A stretch of DNA of 64,000 nucleotides from Methanomassiliicoccales archaeon (GCA_036504055.1 DASXVU010000003.1:1-64000); one strand, 5' to 3'; counted from the first letter of the stretch, positions 16,248 to 26,108 are shown. The notes: generated by a model not told the origin, from the sequence alone. Made by a program: numbers and translations.

Positions 16248-16478
16248 TCAAGGTCTTTTCCTGACGATCCTCGAAGTCGCCCTGGTCGGAACCGGATCCA
16301 TGTGATCGTTAGAATCCTCTCCTCCAAGCTGTTCTTCCAGGACCTGGATGGAACCGCATATCCGGGACAATGAACTTCTCATCTCCGCCTCCTTCGCCTC
16401 CAGCTCTGCCAGCGCCCTTTGGCCAGACTCGTATTCGGCCTTCAGCTCATCCAATCTTTTCCTCAATTGCTCTTTCAT
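16248..16478 (-). CDS. Small coiled-coil protein, unknown
   Basis: A 76-residue protein. Residues 1-50 (MKEQLRKRLDELKAEYESGQ onward) form a strongly predicted coiled coil with regular leucine/alanine spacing. The tail is basic and disordered-looking (TRATSRIVRKRP). The ATG at 16478 follows GAGGTT, a suitable ribosome-binding site; a GTG at 16493 would add five residues. It lies between two genes on the other strand and has no evident partner. Its function is unknown. Confidence 0.55.
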   Translation of the reverse strand: MKEQLRKRLDELKAEYESGQRALAELEAKEAEMRSSLSRICGSIQVLEEQLGGEDSNDHMDPVPTRATSRIVRKRP

Positions 16479-16598
16479 GGGAACCTCTGCCACCTTCCGT
16501 TGGAATGGGCTTCATTGTTCTTAGCTGTCATTCCCGGGACATCATTCCATTCATGTGCCTTGCTATTGCTTATTAATCGGGAAAGGAATCACCCGTTC

Positions 16599-17867
16599 AT
16601 GTCGATCAGGGGCCTCCTGAAGGGTATGAAGGACGTCATTAAGGTGGACGAGCCGCGCTCGCCAGACCTGCAGCTGACCCGAACGTTGTTCGAGAACCAG
16701 AAGGTCCCGGTGCTTTTCAACGACGTGAACGGCGGCAAGGTCGTCGGCAATCTATGGAGCAACCGCGCCCGAGTCGCTTCCGCTTTGGGCATCACGAAGG
16801 AGGAGCTATTGCCGAAGATGATAGAATCGATCTCCAATCCGGTGAAACCGAAGGAGGTCGATGACCCGGCCTTCCGCCAGGTGGAGATGGACAAGTTCGA
16901 CCTGACGAAGCTACCGATCCCCAAGTTCTATCCGAAGGACGGTGGGCGGTACATCACCGCCGGCGTGGCCATTTCCGAATTCGAAGGCAAGAAGAACGTG
17001 TCCTTCCACAGGCTCATGGTCCTGGACGATCATCGTTTCGGCATCAGGCTCGTTCCACGTCACCTGTTCACGATGCACAAGCTGAGCATGGAGAAGGGCA
17101 AGGACTTGCCAGTCGCGTTCTGCGTAGGGGTCTGCCCGTCTGTCCTGCTCGCCGCTGCCACATCCGCAGATTATGCCTTGGACGAGATGGAGATCGCCGC
17201 ATCGATGAGGAAGGCATGCATGGGCGAATCGGTCGCCGTCGCCCCGACGGACAAGGGTCTCATGGTCCCCGCCTATGCGGAGTATGTGTTCGAAGGCCGC
17301 CTCACCACGGACAGGGTCGACGAAGGTCCGTTCGTTGACATTACCGGCACCTACGACGATGTCAGAAAGCAGCCGGTCTTCGCCGTGGACAAGATCTATC
17401 ACCAAAAGGACCCGATCCTTCACGTCGTCCTTCCCGGCGGATTGGAACACTTCATGCTGATGGGATTGCCGCGCGAGCCGGTCATGTTCAAGACGGTCCG
17501 CCAGGTGGTACCGCAGGTGCATGGAGTAAGGCTCACCGATGGTGGATGCTGCTGGCTTCACGGCGTGGTTTCGATCACCAAGAACAAGGAGGGCGACGCC
17601 ATGAACGCTGCCATGGCCGCTTTCACGGGACACCCTTCAATGAAGAAGGTCACCATCGTCGACAAGGATGTGGACATTTTCAATGACCAGGATGTGGAAT
17701 GGGCCGAGGCCACCAGGTTCCAGGCCTCCCGCGGGCTGATGGTCGTGAACAACGCGGCCGGTTCTTCGCTGGACCCGAGCGCTGATGGCACCACATCTAA
17801 GATCGCCATAGACGCCACCAGGCCGATGGGTGTGACAAAAGGGTACGAGAAGGCTCAATTGCCCTAG
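16599..17867 (+). CDS. UbiD-family decarboxylase, candidate anhydromevalonate phosphate decarboxylase
   Basis: UbiD enzymes use prenylated FMN to decarboxylate unsaturated acids. The 422-residue length and overall sequence fit the archaeal branch that includes anhydromevalonate phosphate decarboxylase of the modified mevalonate pathway to isoprenoid lipids. The prFMN/substrate region is visible as VSFHRLMVLDDHRFGIRLVPRHL, and the late sequence VDIFNDQDVEWAEATRFQ is typical. I chose the ATG at 16599 because a TATTAATC tract lies about 27 bases upstream, which fits a leaderless start, and because upstream in-frame sequence lacks family similarity. The specific substrate is inferred from the family. 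The flavin prenyltransferase that makes the cofactor is not in this window. Confidence 0.88.
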   Translation: MSIRGLLKGMKDVIKVDEPRSPDLQLTRTLFENQKVPVLFNDVNGGKVVGNLWSNRARVASALGITKEELLPKMIESISNPVKPKEVDDPAFRQVEMDKFDLTKLPIPKFYPKDGGRYITAGVAISEFEGKKNVSFHRLMVLDDHRFGIRLVPRHLFTMHKLSMEKGKDLPVAFCVGVCPSVLLAAATSADYALDEMEIAASMRKACMGESVAVAPTDKGLMVPAYAEYVFEGRLTTDRVDEGPFVDITGTYDDVRKQPVFAVDKIYHQKDPILHVVLPGGLEHFMLMGLPREPVMFKTVRQVVPQVHGVRLTDGGCCWLHGVVSITKNKEGDAMNAAMAAFTGHPSMKKVTIVDKDVDIFNDQDVEWAEATRFQASRGLMVVNNAAGSSLDPSADGTTSKIAIDATRPMGVTKGYEKAQLP

Positions 17868-17977
17868 AACAAATATCCTCTTTCTCCGATTTCGAATTCT
17901 ACCATATCTTTTATTATTCTAGACTGGACTGCATCACCGGGGAATGCTGGAAAGCAGCGGGTCGAGAAGGTGCGGGA

Positions 17978-18922
17978 TTGAGGCTTAAGAGACAGTATAT
18001 CGCATGGGTTGTCGTGGTGATGTTGATCGTGACGGCATTACTGGCGTCCATGATGTCGCAGTATGCACAGGGAGGCAGGATAGCCTACGTATCGGTGAAG
18101 ACGGACAAGACCACATATTCAGAGGGGGAGAACATCTCTTTCAAGTTCATCCCTCTGACCGATGGTGTGTATTTCAGCACGTCAGGGATCGATTACATTA
18201 ATAGCATGTTCAATGGTCAGAAGCTCGGTTCAGTCCATATAGTACGCATTCCAGATAGCATAGATCCCGACCAGATCATCCGGGACCGTAACATGTTGAA
18301 CAAGATCCAGAGCTGGGACAACCGCGACATGACGGTCTCATTCGATTACTTCAACAGCACCGACGGGACAAAATCATTGGAATGGAATGCAACCGTAATG
18401 AGATCCGCATTCACATATGTAGGCAATTTCCAGATGAGCCATTACGCCTACACCAAGGCGATGGCCGGCTACTATCTGATATATCCGCAGTTCACATCCC
18501 TGGAGGGTCATTCCGTTAAGTTCCAGCTCGATAAGAACGCGATTTTCTATCTCGATACCCTAAAAATGTCATCGGTCCCTGGTCTGAACGAATCGATGAT
18601 CTCCTACAATATGACGCTTAGCGCACCCACTTCCATGGTCGGCAATTCACACTGTGTCATGTCCTGGTCCATTAACGGAGTTACCGATCGGGACCCGAAT
18701 GGAACTGACCTCAGACGTGCCGAGTTCGACATCGCCCCCGGAGGAAACCACTCATTAGTGATCGAGGAAGCTACCATCATCTATGGTGGTTACGGTATGC
18801 AATCCTTCCGCTTGAGCGGGTGGATCGATACCGCTTGGTGCAACTTTACCTTTGAACGGATGGATTATTTGATCGGTGGGGGGTGGTATGATAGTCCTCA
18901 AGACTACTCCTATTATTACTGA
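17978..18922 (+). CDS. Membrane-anchored extracytoplasmic protein linked to an ABC exporter
   Basis: I do not recognise this 314-residue protein. It begins with a basic N-terminus and one hydrophobic segment (residues 8-30), which serves as signal or anchor; the rest is hydrophilic, rich in Asn/Ser/Thr, with many possible N-glycosylation sites, as in archaeal surface proteins. The early sequence VSVKTDKTTYSEGENISFKF resembles the opening strand of immunoglobulin-like surface domains. The start is TTG at 17978, since no in-frame ATG precedes the membrane segment. The ABC ATPase gene starts inside its 3' end, so the three genes to 20755 form an operon, and this protein may be the exported substrate or an accessory subunit. 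Confidence 0.7.
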   Translation: MRLKRQYIAWVVVVMLIVTALLASMMSQYAQGGRIAYVSVKTDKTTYSEGENISFKFIPLTDGVYFSTSGIDYINSMFNGQKLGSVHIVRIPDSIDPDQIIRDRNMLNKIQSWDNRDMTVSFDYFNSTDGTKSLEWNATVMRSAFTYVGNFQMSHYAYTKAMAGYYLIYPQFTSLEGHSVKFQLDKNAIFYLDTLKMSSVPGLNESMISYNMTLSAPTSMVGNSHCVMSWSINGVTDRDPNGTDLRRAEFDIAPGGNHSLVIEEATIIYGGYGMQSFRLSGWIDTAWCNFTFERMDYLIGGGWYDSPQDYSYYY

Positions 18923-19835
18923 TTCCGACGAATCGGCCGTCCTAACGGTCGACGGCATCTCCAAGACCTACGGGAACCGGTTCACCACCCGCAACATCCA
19001 GGCTTTGGACCAAGCCTCATTCCGGTTAGATAGGAACGAGATATGCGGGCTGGTCGGTCCGAACGGGGCCGGGAAGAGCACACTGATCAAGATCATCATG
19101 GGCATTGAGAGAGGCAATGGTGGAAGTGTAAGACTCGCCTCAGGGGACGGACGGCCTGATTTCGGGTATGTTCCCGAAAGGCCGACATTCTTCGAGGACC
19201 TGAGCGCCTACTATAACCTGCTGTATTTCGCCAGACTTTATCGGATCACCGACCCGGAACAGTCGGCCATGAAGGGACTTGAGGCCTTCGGCCTCGATGA
19301 CCGAGCGGAAGACTTCGTCGGGGATTTCTCAAAGGGCATGAAGCAGCGGCTGGCAATCGCCCGGTCGATCCTGCATCACCCGCGCGTCCTGCTGATGGAC
19401 GAACCCTTCTCCGGTTTGGACCCAACGGCGATGATAGACATCAGGAAATCGCTCAAGACACTTAAGGACCAGGACATCTCCATACTGCTGTCCTCGCACG
19501 AGCTGTATGAGATAGACCAGGTCTGCGATTCGATCATCTTCATCAAGTCTGGCAAGATCATAGGCAAGGAGGGCTACCAGAGACAAGGAAACCTGTTGAA
19601 TATGCAGATAACCGTCGAAAATCCGAGCCAGCAGCTGTTGGACGCCGTCTCGGGGAGAAGGGTGCTCAGCGTTTCCCCCGACGGAAAGGAGATATTGATC
19701 GAACTGGAGCGGCCCCAGATACCCGACATCGTTTCATCCATCGTCTATGCCGGGGGCCGGATCGTGGAGACCAAGATCGTCCAGAGGAAGGCCGAGGACA
19801 TGTACACCGAGATCATAATGGAGGGTGGCAGATGA
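18888..19835 (+). CDS. ABC transporter ATP-binding protein
   Basis: This 315-residue ATPase has Walker A (GPNGAGKST, about residues 53-61), a D-loop region with Walker B (RVLLMDEPFSGLD), the signature as FSKGMKQRLAIA, and a C-terminal domain of about 90 residues typical of ABC-2 export ATPases. The start at 18888 follows GGGGGGTGG; a GTG at 18876 is less likely. It overlaps the secreted-protein gene upstream and shares ATGA with the permease downstream (19832-19835). The substrate is unknown. Confidence 0.92.
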   Translation: MIVLKTTPIITDSDESAVLTVDGISKTYGNRFTTRNIQALDQASFRLDRNEICGLVGPNGAGKSTLIKIIMGIERGNGGSVRLASGDGRPDFGYVPERPTFFEDLSAYYNLLYFARLYRITDPEQSAMKGLEAFGLDDRAEDFVGDFSKGMKQRLAIARSILHHPRVLLMDEPFSGLDPTAMIDIRKSLKTLKDQDISILLSSHELYEIDQVCDSIIFIKSGKIIGKEGYQRQGNLLNMQITVENPSQQLLDAVSGRRVLSVSPDGKEILIELERPQIPDIVSSIVYAGGRIVETKIVQRKAEDMYTEIIMEGGR

Positions 19836-20755
19836 AGCAGTTGCTCATCCAGGTGAGGAAGGACCTGAAGCTCCTTTCCACCGATGCCCGATTCATCTTC
19901 CTGATCGTCGTGCTTGCCGCTATCGCTTTCATCATAGCGGTGCAGTCCTGCTCATCCTATGTCAACAGCGCAAAGGGTTCCACCATAGTCACGTCCGCCT
20001 CTTTGATCATCCAGCAGAAGGTCAATCTGGGTCAGTATTGGACCATGCTGCTCGCCATCGATTCGGCGATATTCACAGTGGCCGGGGCGCTGGCTATGAC
20101 GGCAGAGAAGGACACCGGAATGCTCCGATACATCCTGACCTCCGGATGCGACAAGAAGAGGTTCTTCGCGAGCAAGTTCATAGTGCTGCTGATGATGGTC
20201 CTCATAGCGGTGGCGGTGTCCCTGGTCGCGTATCTGATCGCCTTTGCGATGATGGACATGCCCTCGCTAGGGGCTGACACACTGTTCGCTTCGATGATGT
20301 TCCCTTTGATCATCCTGCTGGTGTTCGCCGCGATCGGCCTGTTCCTTGCCACCGTTTCCAAAAAGAAAGCAGTGCCGATCATCTTGGCCATCTTCCTGTT
20401 CTTCCTGGTGACCATGATGTTCAACCTCAGTTTGACCTTGGGCGCAAACGAGGCGTACAGGGCGAATCCCCACGTTGGGGCAAACAATGCCACCGAATTC
20501 ATACCGCCGCTGTTCCTGGCCATGGACCTGGCAAACCCTATGATCTTGACGCAGGGGACCTACCTAAGCATGGGCGTAGTCCCAAATGATTTCGCAAGTG
20601 TCTACAATCCCGTACCATATGATCTCACAGGGGGAGCGATCCTCGGCCTGGCCATGATGCTGGTCTTCGTCGCGATCGGATATGCTGCGTTCAGGACAGA
20701 ACGGTTGGACAAGGTCGGAGATAGTGGGATCATCGGCAGGATACTTGGGAGGTAG
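19832..20755 (+). CDS. ABC-2 type permease
   Basis: The 307-residue permease has about six membrane helices (around residues 22-42, 70-90, 105-135, 145-172, 180-200 and 268-290), with an extracytoplasmic loop after the first helix containing CSSYVNSAKG. It partners the ATPase encoded just upstream, with which it shares four bases. The pair forms an exporter of the Nat/CcmA-like kind. Together with the membrane-anchored protein at 17978 it may act on the cell surface or export a peptide; no substrate can be named. Confidence 0.9.
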   Translation: MKQLLIQVRKDLKLLSTDARFIFLIVVLAAIAFIIAVQSCSSYVNSAKGSTIVTSASLIIQQKVNLGQYWTMLLAIDSAIFTVAGALAMTAEKDTGMLRYILTSGCDKKRFFASKFIVLLMMVLIAVAVSLVAYLIAFAMMDMPSLGADTLFASMMFPLIILLVFAAIGLFLATVSKKKAVPIILAIFLFFLVTMMFNLSLTLGANEAYRANPHVGANNATEFIPPLFLAMDLANPMILTQGTYLSMGVVPNDFASVYNPVPYDLTGGAILGLAMMLVFVAIGYAAFRTERLDKVGDSGIIGRILGR

Positions 20756-20958
20756 AGAAAGTGATGAACGAGGCCTGGTGAGGCTTTCCCAACCTCATAT
20801 CCTTGATCGGAATTGACATTTGAACGGGTGATCGGCGAATGATAGGCCACCATTTCCAAGCCTCTCTTTGACCCGTAGATCCCCCTGATGTCCGGTATTA
20901 AATTATGTTATTTCATATAATTAATTGATGCCATCTTTGAACCGCATCGTTCGATTCA

Positions 20959-22359
20959 TCAGACACTCGGGGTCGCAAGCATTCGATCGGGTCGAAATTG
21001 CCTATCACGGGGGAAGAGGGCACGGGGGATCATCTTGAACAGGTATGGATGCTTGAACATGTAGGAGGGTCGAGTGTAGAAAATAAGGTATGCCATGACA
21101 ATCTTCCTGGAAACCGCCTTGCGGCCCACTCCAAGTTTATCATAGTCGATGACTGGGTCGACCACGGTGAATCTGTCATAATCTTCGGTTAAGAGGAGAC
21201 CTCGGGATCTCATGCTCTCAAAGATGGGGGTGCCAGGATATGGTGTCAGCAGGGAGAATTGGGCAAAATCCAGTCTCAGCCTTACCGCCAGCCGGATCGT
21301 GTCGTCCATCTCTCTCAGGGTTTCGCCTGGATACCCGAGAATGAATGAACCCAGAACGTTCAGGTCAACTTCCTTTGCCTTATCGACGGCATCATGGACC
21401 TGGGCCAGCGTTGTCCCCTTCCCCATCAGATCCAATACTCTTTGGGACCCGGACTCGATGCCCAGGTAAAGGGAGCTAAGCCCGGCTTTCTTGAGGTCGG
21501 CCAGTAATGGCGTGGACAGGGTATCCACTCTTGAGGACGCAGTGAACTTGATGTCCAGTCCTCTTCTGATTATCTCCTTTGCGATCTCCGTTGCCCTCTT
21601 CTGATTCAGGACGAAGATGTCGTCGATGAACTCAATGTGCTCCACCCCCATCTCGATTAGGATCTCCATCTCGTCGACGATGGAGGTAGGTGACCGAGCC
21701 CTGAACCTGCTCCCCATCATGCGCGACGAAGCGCAATAAGAGCACCCGAACACACAGCCGCGGGATGTGATCATGGTGCCTATGGGTTTCTTCTTCACCG
21801 GATCCTTGTAATCATCGAGGCGGATCAGATCCCTTGCCGGAATGGGAAAGGCGTCGATGTCGGGCCTCATCTCTCGGGGGCGGTTCACGACAATTTTGTC
21901 ATTGGCCTTGAAAGCTATCCCTTTCACGTTCTCGAGATCATGTCCCTTTTCCAATGTGGATACCAGATCCACAACTGTGTCCTCACCTTCTCCCATCACC
22001 GCGATATCGATACCTTTACCGTGTTCCAACGTCTCTTCCGGCAGAAAACTGACATGGGGCCCCCCCAGGACGGTCACGATCCCCTCATCACGAGACTTGA
22101 TCGCATCGGCATAGTGGACGGCCGAGTTCAGAGTCGATGTCGCGGCGGTCAGACCAACGATCCTGGTGTTCGGCGAAATGTTCCGGGCGAGCTCTTCGGG
22201 TCCCATTGCTTTTACGTTGTCGTCGATGATCTTTACGGAGAATCCATTTTGGCGGAGCGATGAGGCAAGATAAAGTAGGTTCAGGGGAGGCGCCTTTAGA
22301 CCCAATCTCTCCCGCAGAGTGGTATGGTCATAGGGTGCGATCAAAACAACTTCTGACAT
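20959..22359 (-). CDS. B12-binding radical SAM protein
   Basis: The 466-residue protein has an N-terminal cobalamin-binding-like domain (residues 1-140; conserved VVLIAPY, LGGPHVSFLPEETL, GEGEDTVVDLV) and a radical SAM domain (about 165-390) with cluster motif CVFGCSYC and EFIDDIFVLN. Class B radical SAM enzymes of this layout methylate or rearrange unactivated carbons. In archaea some relatives modify membrane lipids, for example GDGT ring synthases. The next gene downstream in the cluster is not an obvious partner; upstream is a DedA-like membrane protein. I use ATG 22359, because the cobalamin domain starts there; an upstream start at 22422 would add 21 residues. The substrate is unknown. 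Confidence 0.88.
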   Translation of the reverse strand: MSEVVLIAPYDHTTLRERLGLKAPPLNLLYLASSLRQNGFSVKIIDDNVKAMGPEELARNISPNTRIVGLTAATSTLNSAVHYADAIKSRDEGIVTVLGGPHVSFLPEETLEHGKGIDIAVMGEGEDTVVDLVSTLEKGHDLENVKGIAFKANDKIVVNRPREMRPDIDAFPIPARDLIRLDDYKDPVKKKPIGTMITSRGCVFGCSYCASSRMMGSRFRARSPTSIVDEMEILIEMGVEHIEFIDDIFVLNQKRATEIAKEIIRRGLDIKFTASSRVDTLSTPLLADLKKAGLSSLYLGIESGSQRVLDLMGKGTTLAQVHDAVDKAKEVDLNVLGSFILGYPGETLREMDDTIRLAVRLRLDFAQFSLLTPYPGTPIFESMRSRGLLLTEDYDRFTVVDPVIDYDKLGVGRKAVSRKIVMAYLIFYTRPSYMFKHPYLFKMIPRALFPRDRQFRPDRMLATPSV

Positions 22360-22632
22360 ATTCGTGATTTTCGTATCAACGGGTGTATTGAAATTTGGTT
22401 GCGATTTAGCGGATTTCGGCACTCTCGTCGTCCTCTCAGCCTCACCTTTCTCGCTGGCCGAACGTATCGCATCTTTCGTTTCTACCGCCGTATGTAATAT
22501 CCTCTGGGTTGCCTCATGAAACTGGACTTTTTGCCCTCACCGTCATACTTCCAGCTTCTTATGGAATGAGATTAATCGCACTCTTTCCGACCGTTCAGGC
22601 AGAAGTTGATGGCCGGCAGGTGTCTCCGGTGT

Positions 22633-23493
22633 TCATCTCTTGATGGCCCGTTCTCGATATGATCGGGATATGAACATGAGGTAGATCAGCGCATACAGGG
22701 AGGATACGATCAATACCAAGGTGATCGCAGCCTGTTGTGAATAATCGAAAGAAGCCGTGAAAATGAAGATACTGGAATATCCGATGTACTCCAGAATGGC
22801 ATAACGTATCCCGAACCCTGCCGCACTGGATGCCATAAAATCGATCACATTCATTTTCAGCAAACCGGCGGCGACCGATGAAACGGTATAGGCAAAAGGA
22901 ATGAAGGTCGAAATGAAGACCGAGAACCGGCCATGTTCCTTCAGCCGTCTTTCGGCTGAATCCAGGCTATTCTCTGATATCCGAAGGTAGGCAAGGCCTT
23001 TGAGCAAAAGCGGTCTTCCCACGAATCTGCCTGGAAGGTAGCCTATCGGAAGTACAGCTGCGATGAAACATACCAGGAAGGTCAGGTATGCATCGAACAG
23101 GCCGATCGATGAGAGGTATCCGAAGGCCGGCAACAGGATGTAGTCGGGAATGGGCAGGAAAGCAATGCTGAGGAACATGCTGATATACCCGGCCAGAAAG
23201 ATAGATGATAGTTCATCCTCCTGGTATGGATTGTATGATTGTATGTCAATGAAACGAAAATAAGCGTTCAGCAATGCCAAGACCGACAGAAACATTACGA
23301 TCATGGAAACGATGAATAGATAGTGACGCAGCTTAGGGCGAGACTTGCCCCCTTCCCCGAGACTTGGAACATCGTTCCCTCTGGTTTCCTGGGAATTAGT
23401 TCGGGAAAGTTCCTCGCCCTCTTTCATTGCTGATGCAATGGGTATCCGGCAGACCTTGGAGATTTCGAATTCCGGTCTGAGGAACCTTGGCAC
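22633..23493 (-). CDS. DedA/VTT-domain membrane protein
   Basis: The 286-residue protein has a hydrophilic N-terminus of about 55 residues, a membrane helix (about 57-80), and then a VTT/SNARE-associated domain: LPIPDYILLPAFGYLSS, the re-entrant segment ISTFIPFAYTVSSVAAGLLKMN and final helices. DedA-family proteins are linked to lipid scrambling and polyprenyl-phosphate recycling. An internal ATG at 23427 could be the real start. It is upstream of the B12-radical SAM gene with about 270 bases between, so co-transcription is not clear. Confidence 0.78.
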   Translation of the reverse strand: MPRFLRPEFEISKVCRIPIASAMKEGEELSRTNSQETRGNDVPSLGEGGKSRPKLRHYLFIVSMIVMFLSVLALLNAYFRFIDIQSYNPYQEDELSSIFLAGYISMFLSIAFLPIPDYILLPAFGYLSSIGLFDAYLTFLVCFIAAVLPIGYLPGRFVGRPLLLKGLAYLRISENSLDSAERRLKEHGRFSVFISTFIPFAYTVSSVAAGLLKMNVIDFMASSAAGFGIRYAILEYIGYSSIFIFTASFDYSQQAAITLVLIVSSLYALIYLMFISRSYRERAIKR

Positions 23494-23552
23494 TCTCGGT
23501 CAAGGAGATCCGGCAAAACGGCGTCATCGCTCCATAGGATACCGGAATGGAC

Positions 23553-24353
23553 CTAGTTCTGCATCCTGTTCCTGCGCAGGAAATCAAGCAGGATCGGGGT
23601 ATAGCGGTCCGGAGCTATCATATGCCCGCACCCGTCCAGAAGGACCAATCTCGAGCCTTCTATCCTTGATGCGAGTTCTTCTCCGAACCGCGGCGGGACC
23701 ATGATGTCCTCGTTTCCATGGACCACGAGCGTCGGAACAGTTATCGCGGAAATGCGTTCATGAGAGTCGAACCGGTCCAACGCCCACTTCTGCCTGGCAA
23801 ACCCGTCCACAAGGTAAAGGTCCCTTTCCCGCGCTCCCCGTTTATCGTTCTGAGAAACGTTCTCCCTGCCCCGGAAGGCGGCGTTCGTCAGGCACCATGC
23901 CTGCATCATGGTCAGGAAGGTCTCGATGCTGGCGCCTTCCTTGACGGTGTTGATCATCGCGTCAATGCCGACGCTTGACCGTTCCGGCCTCCTCATGTAG
24001 GTCGACATGAGAGTGAGCGTGGCCACCTGGTCCGGGTGTCTGAGGGTCAGTTCCTGGGCAACATTGCCGCCCATTGACGCTCCCAGAACATGGGATCTGC
24101 CTATACCCAACCCGGTGAGCAGACCGGACGCATCGTCAGCCAGGTCCTCCATGGAGAATGGGCGTCCTGGGTGCTCGGTCTTTCCGGCACCCCGGTTGTC
24201 TATCGTTATGACCTTGTACTCCTTTTCCAGCAGGGGCAACGCCTTCTTCCAGCTGGTCAGATCCCCGCAAAGCCCGGTGATAAGGATCAGAGGCTCCCCG
24301 GAACCGTGCACTTCGTAGTGCACCTTGGTGTCCCCTACAGACATGTGCGGCAT
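23553..24353 (-). CDS. Alpha/beta hydrolase
   Basis: The 266-residue hydrolase belongs to the HGxP-less lipase/esterase-like alpha/beta fold group. The nucleophile elbow is GASMGG (Ser about residue 98). The acid is probably the Asp in VHGNEDIMVPP and the catalytic His in LLDGCGHMIAPDR. The oxyanion region is ITGLCGDLTSW. The ATG at 24353 follows AGGAG and gives the usual N-terminus; an in-frame upstream start would add 33 atypical residues. It lies 102 bases after the acyl-CoA synthetase gene on the same strand and may act on acyl substrates, but this is a guess from context. Confidence 0.85.
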   Translation of the reverse strand: MPHMSVGDTKVHYEVHGSGEPLILITGLCGDLTSWKKALPLLEKEYKVITIDNRGAGKTEHPGRPFSMEDLADDASGLLTGLGIGRSHVLGASMGGNVAQELTLRHPDQVATLTLMSTYMRRPERSSVGIDAMINTVKEGASIETFLTMMQAWCLTNAAFRGRENVSQNDKRGARERDLYLVDGFARQKWALDRFDSHERISAITVPTLVVHGNEDIMVPPRFGEELASRIEGSRLVLLDGCGHMIAPDRYTPILLDFLRRNRMQN

Positions 24354-24455
24354 CAAGACTCCTAGAAAAGAGGAAAGGAGAAAAATGTTTGGTTTCCACA
24401 ACCGGCCCAGAGAAAGGTTCTCGGGACATCCTTGATTCCTTTGGGAATCCACACT

Positions 24456-26108
24456 TTACGCTTCCGGCCACAGTTTGGCCGACAGCTCCCTCAGTTTGTA
24501 CTTCATGATCTTGCCGCTAGCGGTGAGCGGATATTCCTCCACGAAGGCCACATATTTCGGTACCTTGTAGAACGAGATCTTGTTGCGGCAGAAGTCCTGT
24601 ACATCGGTTTCGGTCATGGTCACACCAGGTTGCAGGATCACGAACGCACCAGGCTGCTCTCCGTATTTCTTGCTGGGAACACCGACGACCTGCACGTCAC
24701 GCACCCCGGGCATGTGATGGACGAAATCTTCGACCTCTTTCGGATAGATGTTCTCCCCGCCCCGGATGATCATGTCCTTGAGTCGACCGGTGACCGAGTA
24801 GTATCCGTCCTTGTCCCTCTTGCCGATATCGCCAGAGTGGAGCCAGCCGTTCTTGTCGATGGCGTGGGCCGTCTCCTCGGCCATCTTGTAGTACCCTTTC
24901 ATGACGATGTAGCCCCGGCAGCACAGCTCTCCGTGCTCCTCGTCCTTGCAGAACTCGCCGGTGTCCGGGTTGATGACCGCGACCTCGACTCCGGGCATTG
25001 CCTTACCGACCGTGGAACACTTCCTTTCCAGGGAAGGCTCGTCATACCTGGTCTGGGTCATGCCGGGTGATGATTCTGTCAACCCGTATACGTTGGTCAC
25101 CTCGGTCATGTGCATCTTCTCCACGCATTCGTTCATCGACTTGACCGGGCAGGGGGCGCCTGCCATGATCCCGGTGCGCAGCGTGCTGAAGTCGAACTTG
25201 CTAAACAGCGGGTGCTCCAGTATGTTGATGAACATGGTGGGAACACCGTAGACGCCGGTGCACTTCTCCCTCTCGATGGCCATCATGACCGTCACCGGGT
25301 CGTACTTCTCCAGGATGACCATGGTGTTGCCCCAGTTCAGGCTGGACATGACCCCCAGGACGCAACCGAAGCAGTGGAACAGAGGTACTGGCAAACAGAT
25401 GCGGTCCTGCGGACCGAAGTTCATGTTCGCTCCGATCCAATATCCATTGTTGCCGATGTTGTGATGCGTCAGCATGACCCCTTTCGGGAAACCGGTGGTG
25501 CCCGACGTATATTGCATGTTGACCACGTCGTAGCAGCTCAGGGATGACTGGCGCTCCGAATATTCGACATTGGTCACCTGGGTCGCCATGGACATCACCT
25601 CAGGCATCGAGTACATACCACGGTGCTTTTCCGGTCCGAGGAACATGACCCGCTGCAGGTGCGGGAACCGTTCCGTATGAAGCTTATCCCTCGGCTGCGT
25701 CCTCAGTTCAGGGACCAGGTCATACATGATCGCGACATAATCGGTGTCCCGATAACCGTCGATGACGAATATGTTCTCGCAGTCGGATTGCTTCAGCACG
25801 TACTCGATCTCGGTGGTCTTGTAGTTGATATTGATGGTGAGCAGGATCGCCCCGATCTTCGCGGTGGCGAACTGCAGCGTCACCCAGTGCGGTACGTTGG
25901 TGGCCCAGACCGCCACCTTTTCGCCCTTCTTGACCCCCAGTGCCATCAGCCCTTTCGCCACCCGGTCGACTGTGGCGCTGAACTCGCTCCACGTCTCCCG
26001 GTAATCGCGGTCCGCGTAGACGATCGCCTCGTTGTCCGGATACTTGGCCACGGTCTCGTCCAGAAGTTGGCCGAGCGTTGCTTCCCTGGTGATCTCCTTC
26101 CTTAGCAT
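24456..26108 (-). CDS. Acyl-CoA synthetase (AMP-forming)
   Basis: The 550-residue enzyme activates a carboxylic acid with ATP and CoA. ANL-superfamily motifs are clear: the P-loop-like YTSGTTGFPKGVMLTHHN (A3), YGLTESSP (A5), the hinge region HSGDIGKRDKDGYYSVTGRLKDMIIRGGENIYPKEVE (A7-A8), and the catalytic lysine in TASGKIMKYKLREL (A10). The overall sequence resembles medium/long-chain fatty-acyl-CoA synthetases. A GAGGTGATC ribosome-binding site precedes the ATG, and the XRE-cupin regulator gene ends 11 bases upstream, so the two are co-transcribed. It may serve branched-chain or aromatic acid use with the nearby 2-oxoacid oxidoreductase. Confidence 0.93.
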   Translation of the reverse strand: MLRKEITREATLGQLLDETVAKYPDNEAIVYADRDYRETWSEFSATVDRVAKGLMALGVKKGEKVAVWATNVPHWVTLQFATAKIGAILLTININYKTTEIEYVLKQSDCENIFVIDGYRDTDYVAIMYDLVPELRTQPRDKLHTERFPHLQRVMFLGPEKHRGMYSMPEVMSMATQVTNVEYSERQSSLSCYDVVNMQYTSGTTGFPKGVMLTHHNIGNNGYWIGANMNFGPQDRICLPVPLFHCFGCVLGVMSSLNWGNTMVILEKYDPVTVMMAIEREKCTGVYGVPTMFINILEHPLFSKFDFSTLRTGIMAGAPCPVKSMNECVEKMHMTEVTNVYGLTESSPGMTQTRYDEPSLERKCSTVGKAMPGVEVAVINPDTGEFCKDEEHGELCCRGYIVMKGYYKMAEETAHAIDKNGWLHSGDIGKRDKDGYYSVTGRLKDMIIRGGENIYPKEVEDFVHHMPGVRDVQVVGVPSKKYGEQPGAFVILQPGVTMTETDVQDFCRNKISFYKVPKYVAFVEEYPLTASGKIMKYKLRELSAKLWPEA

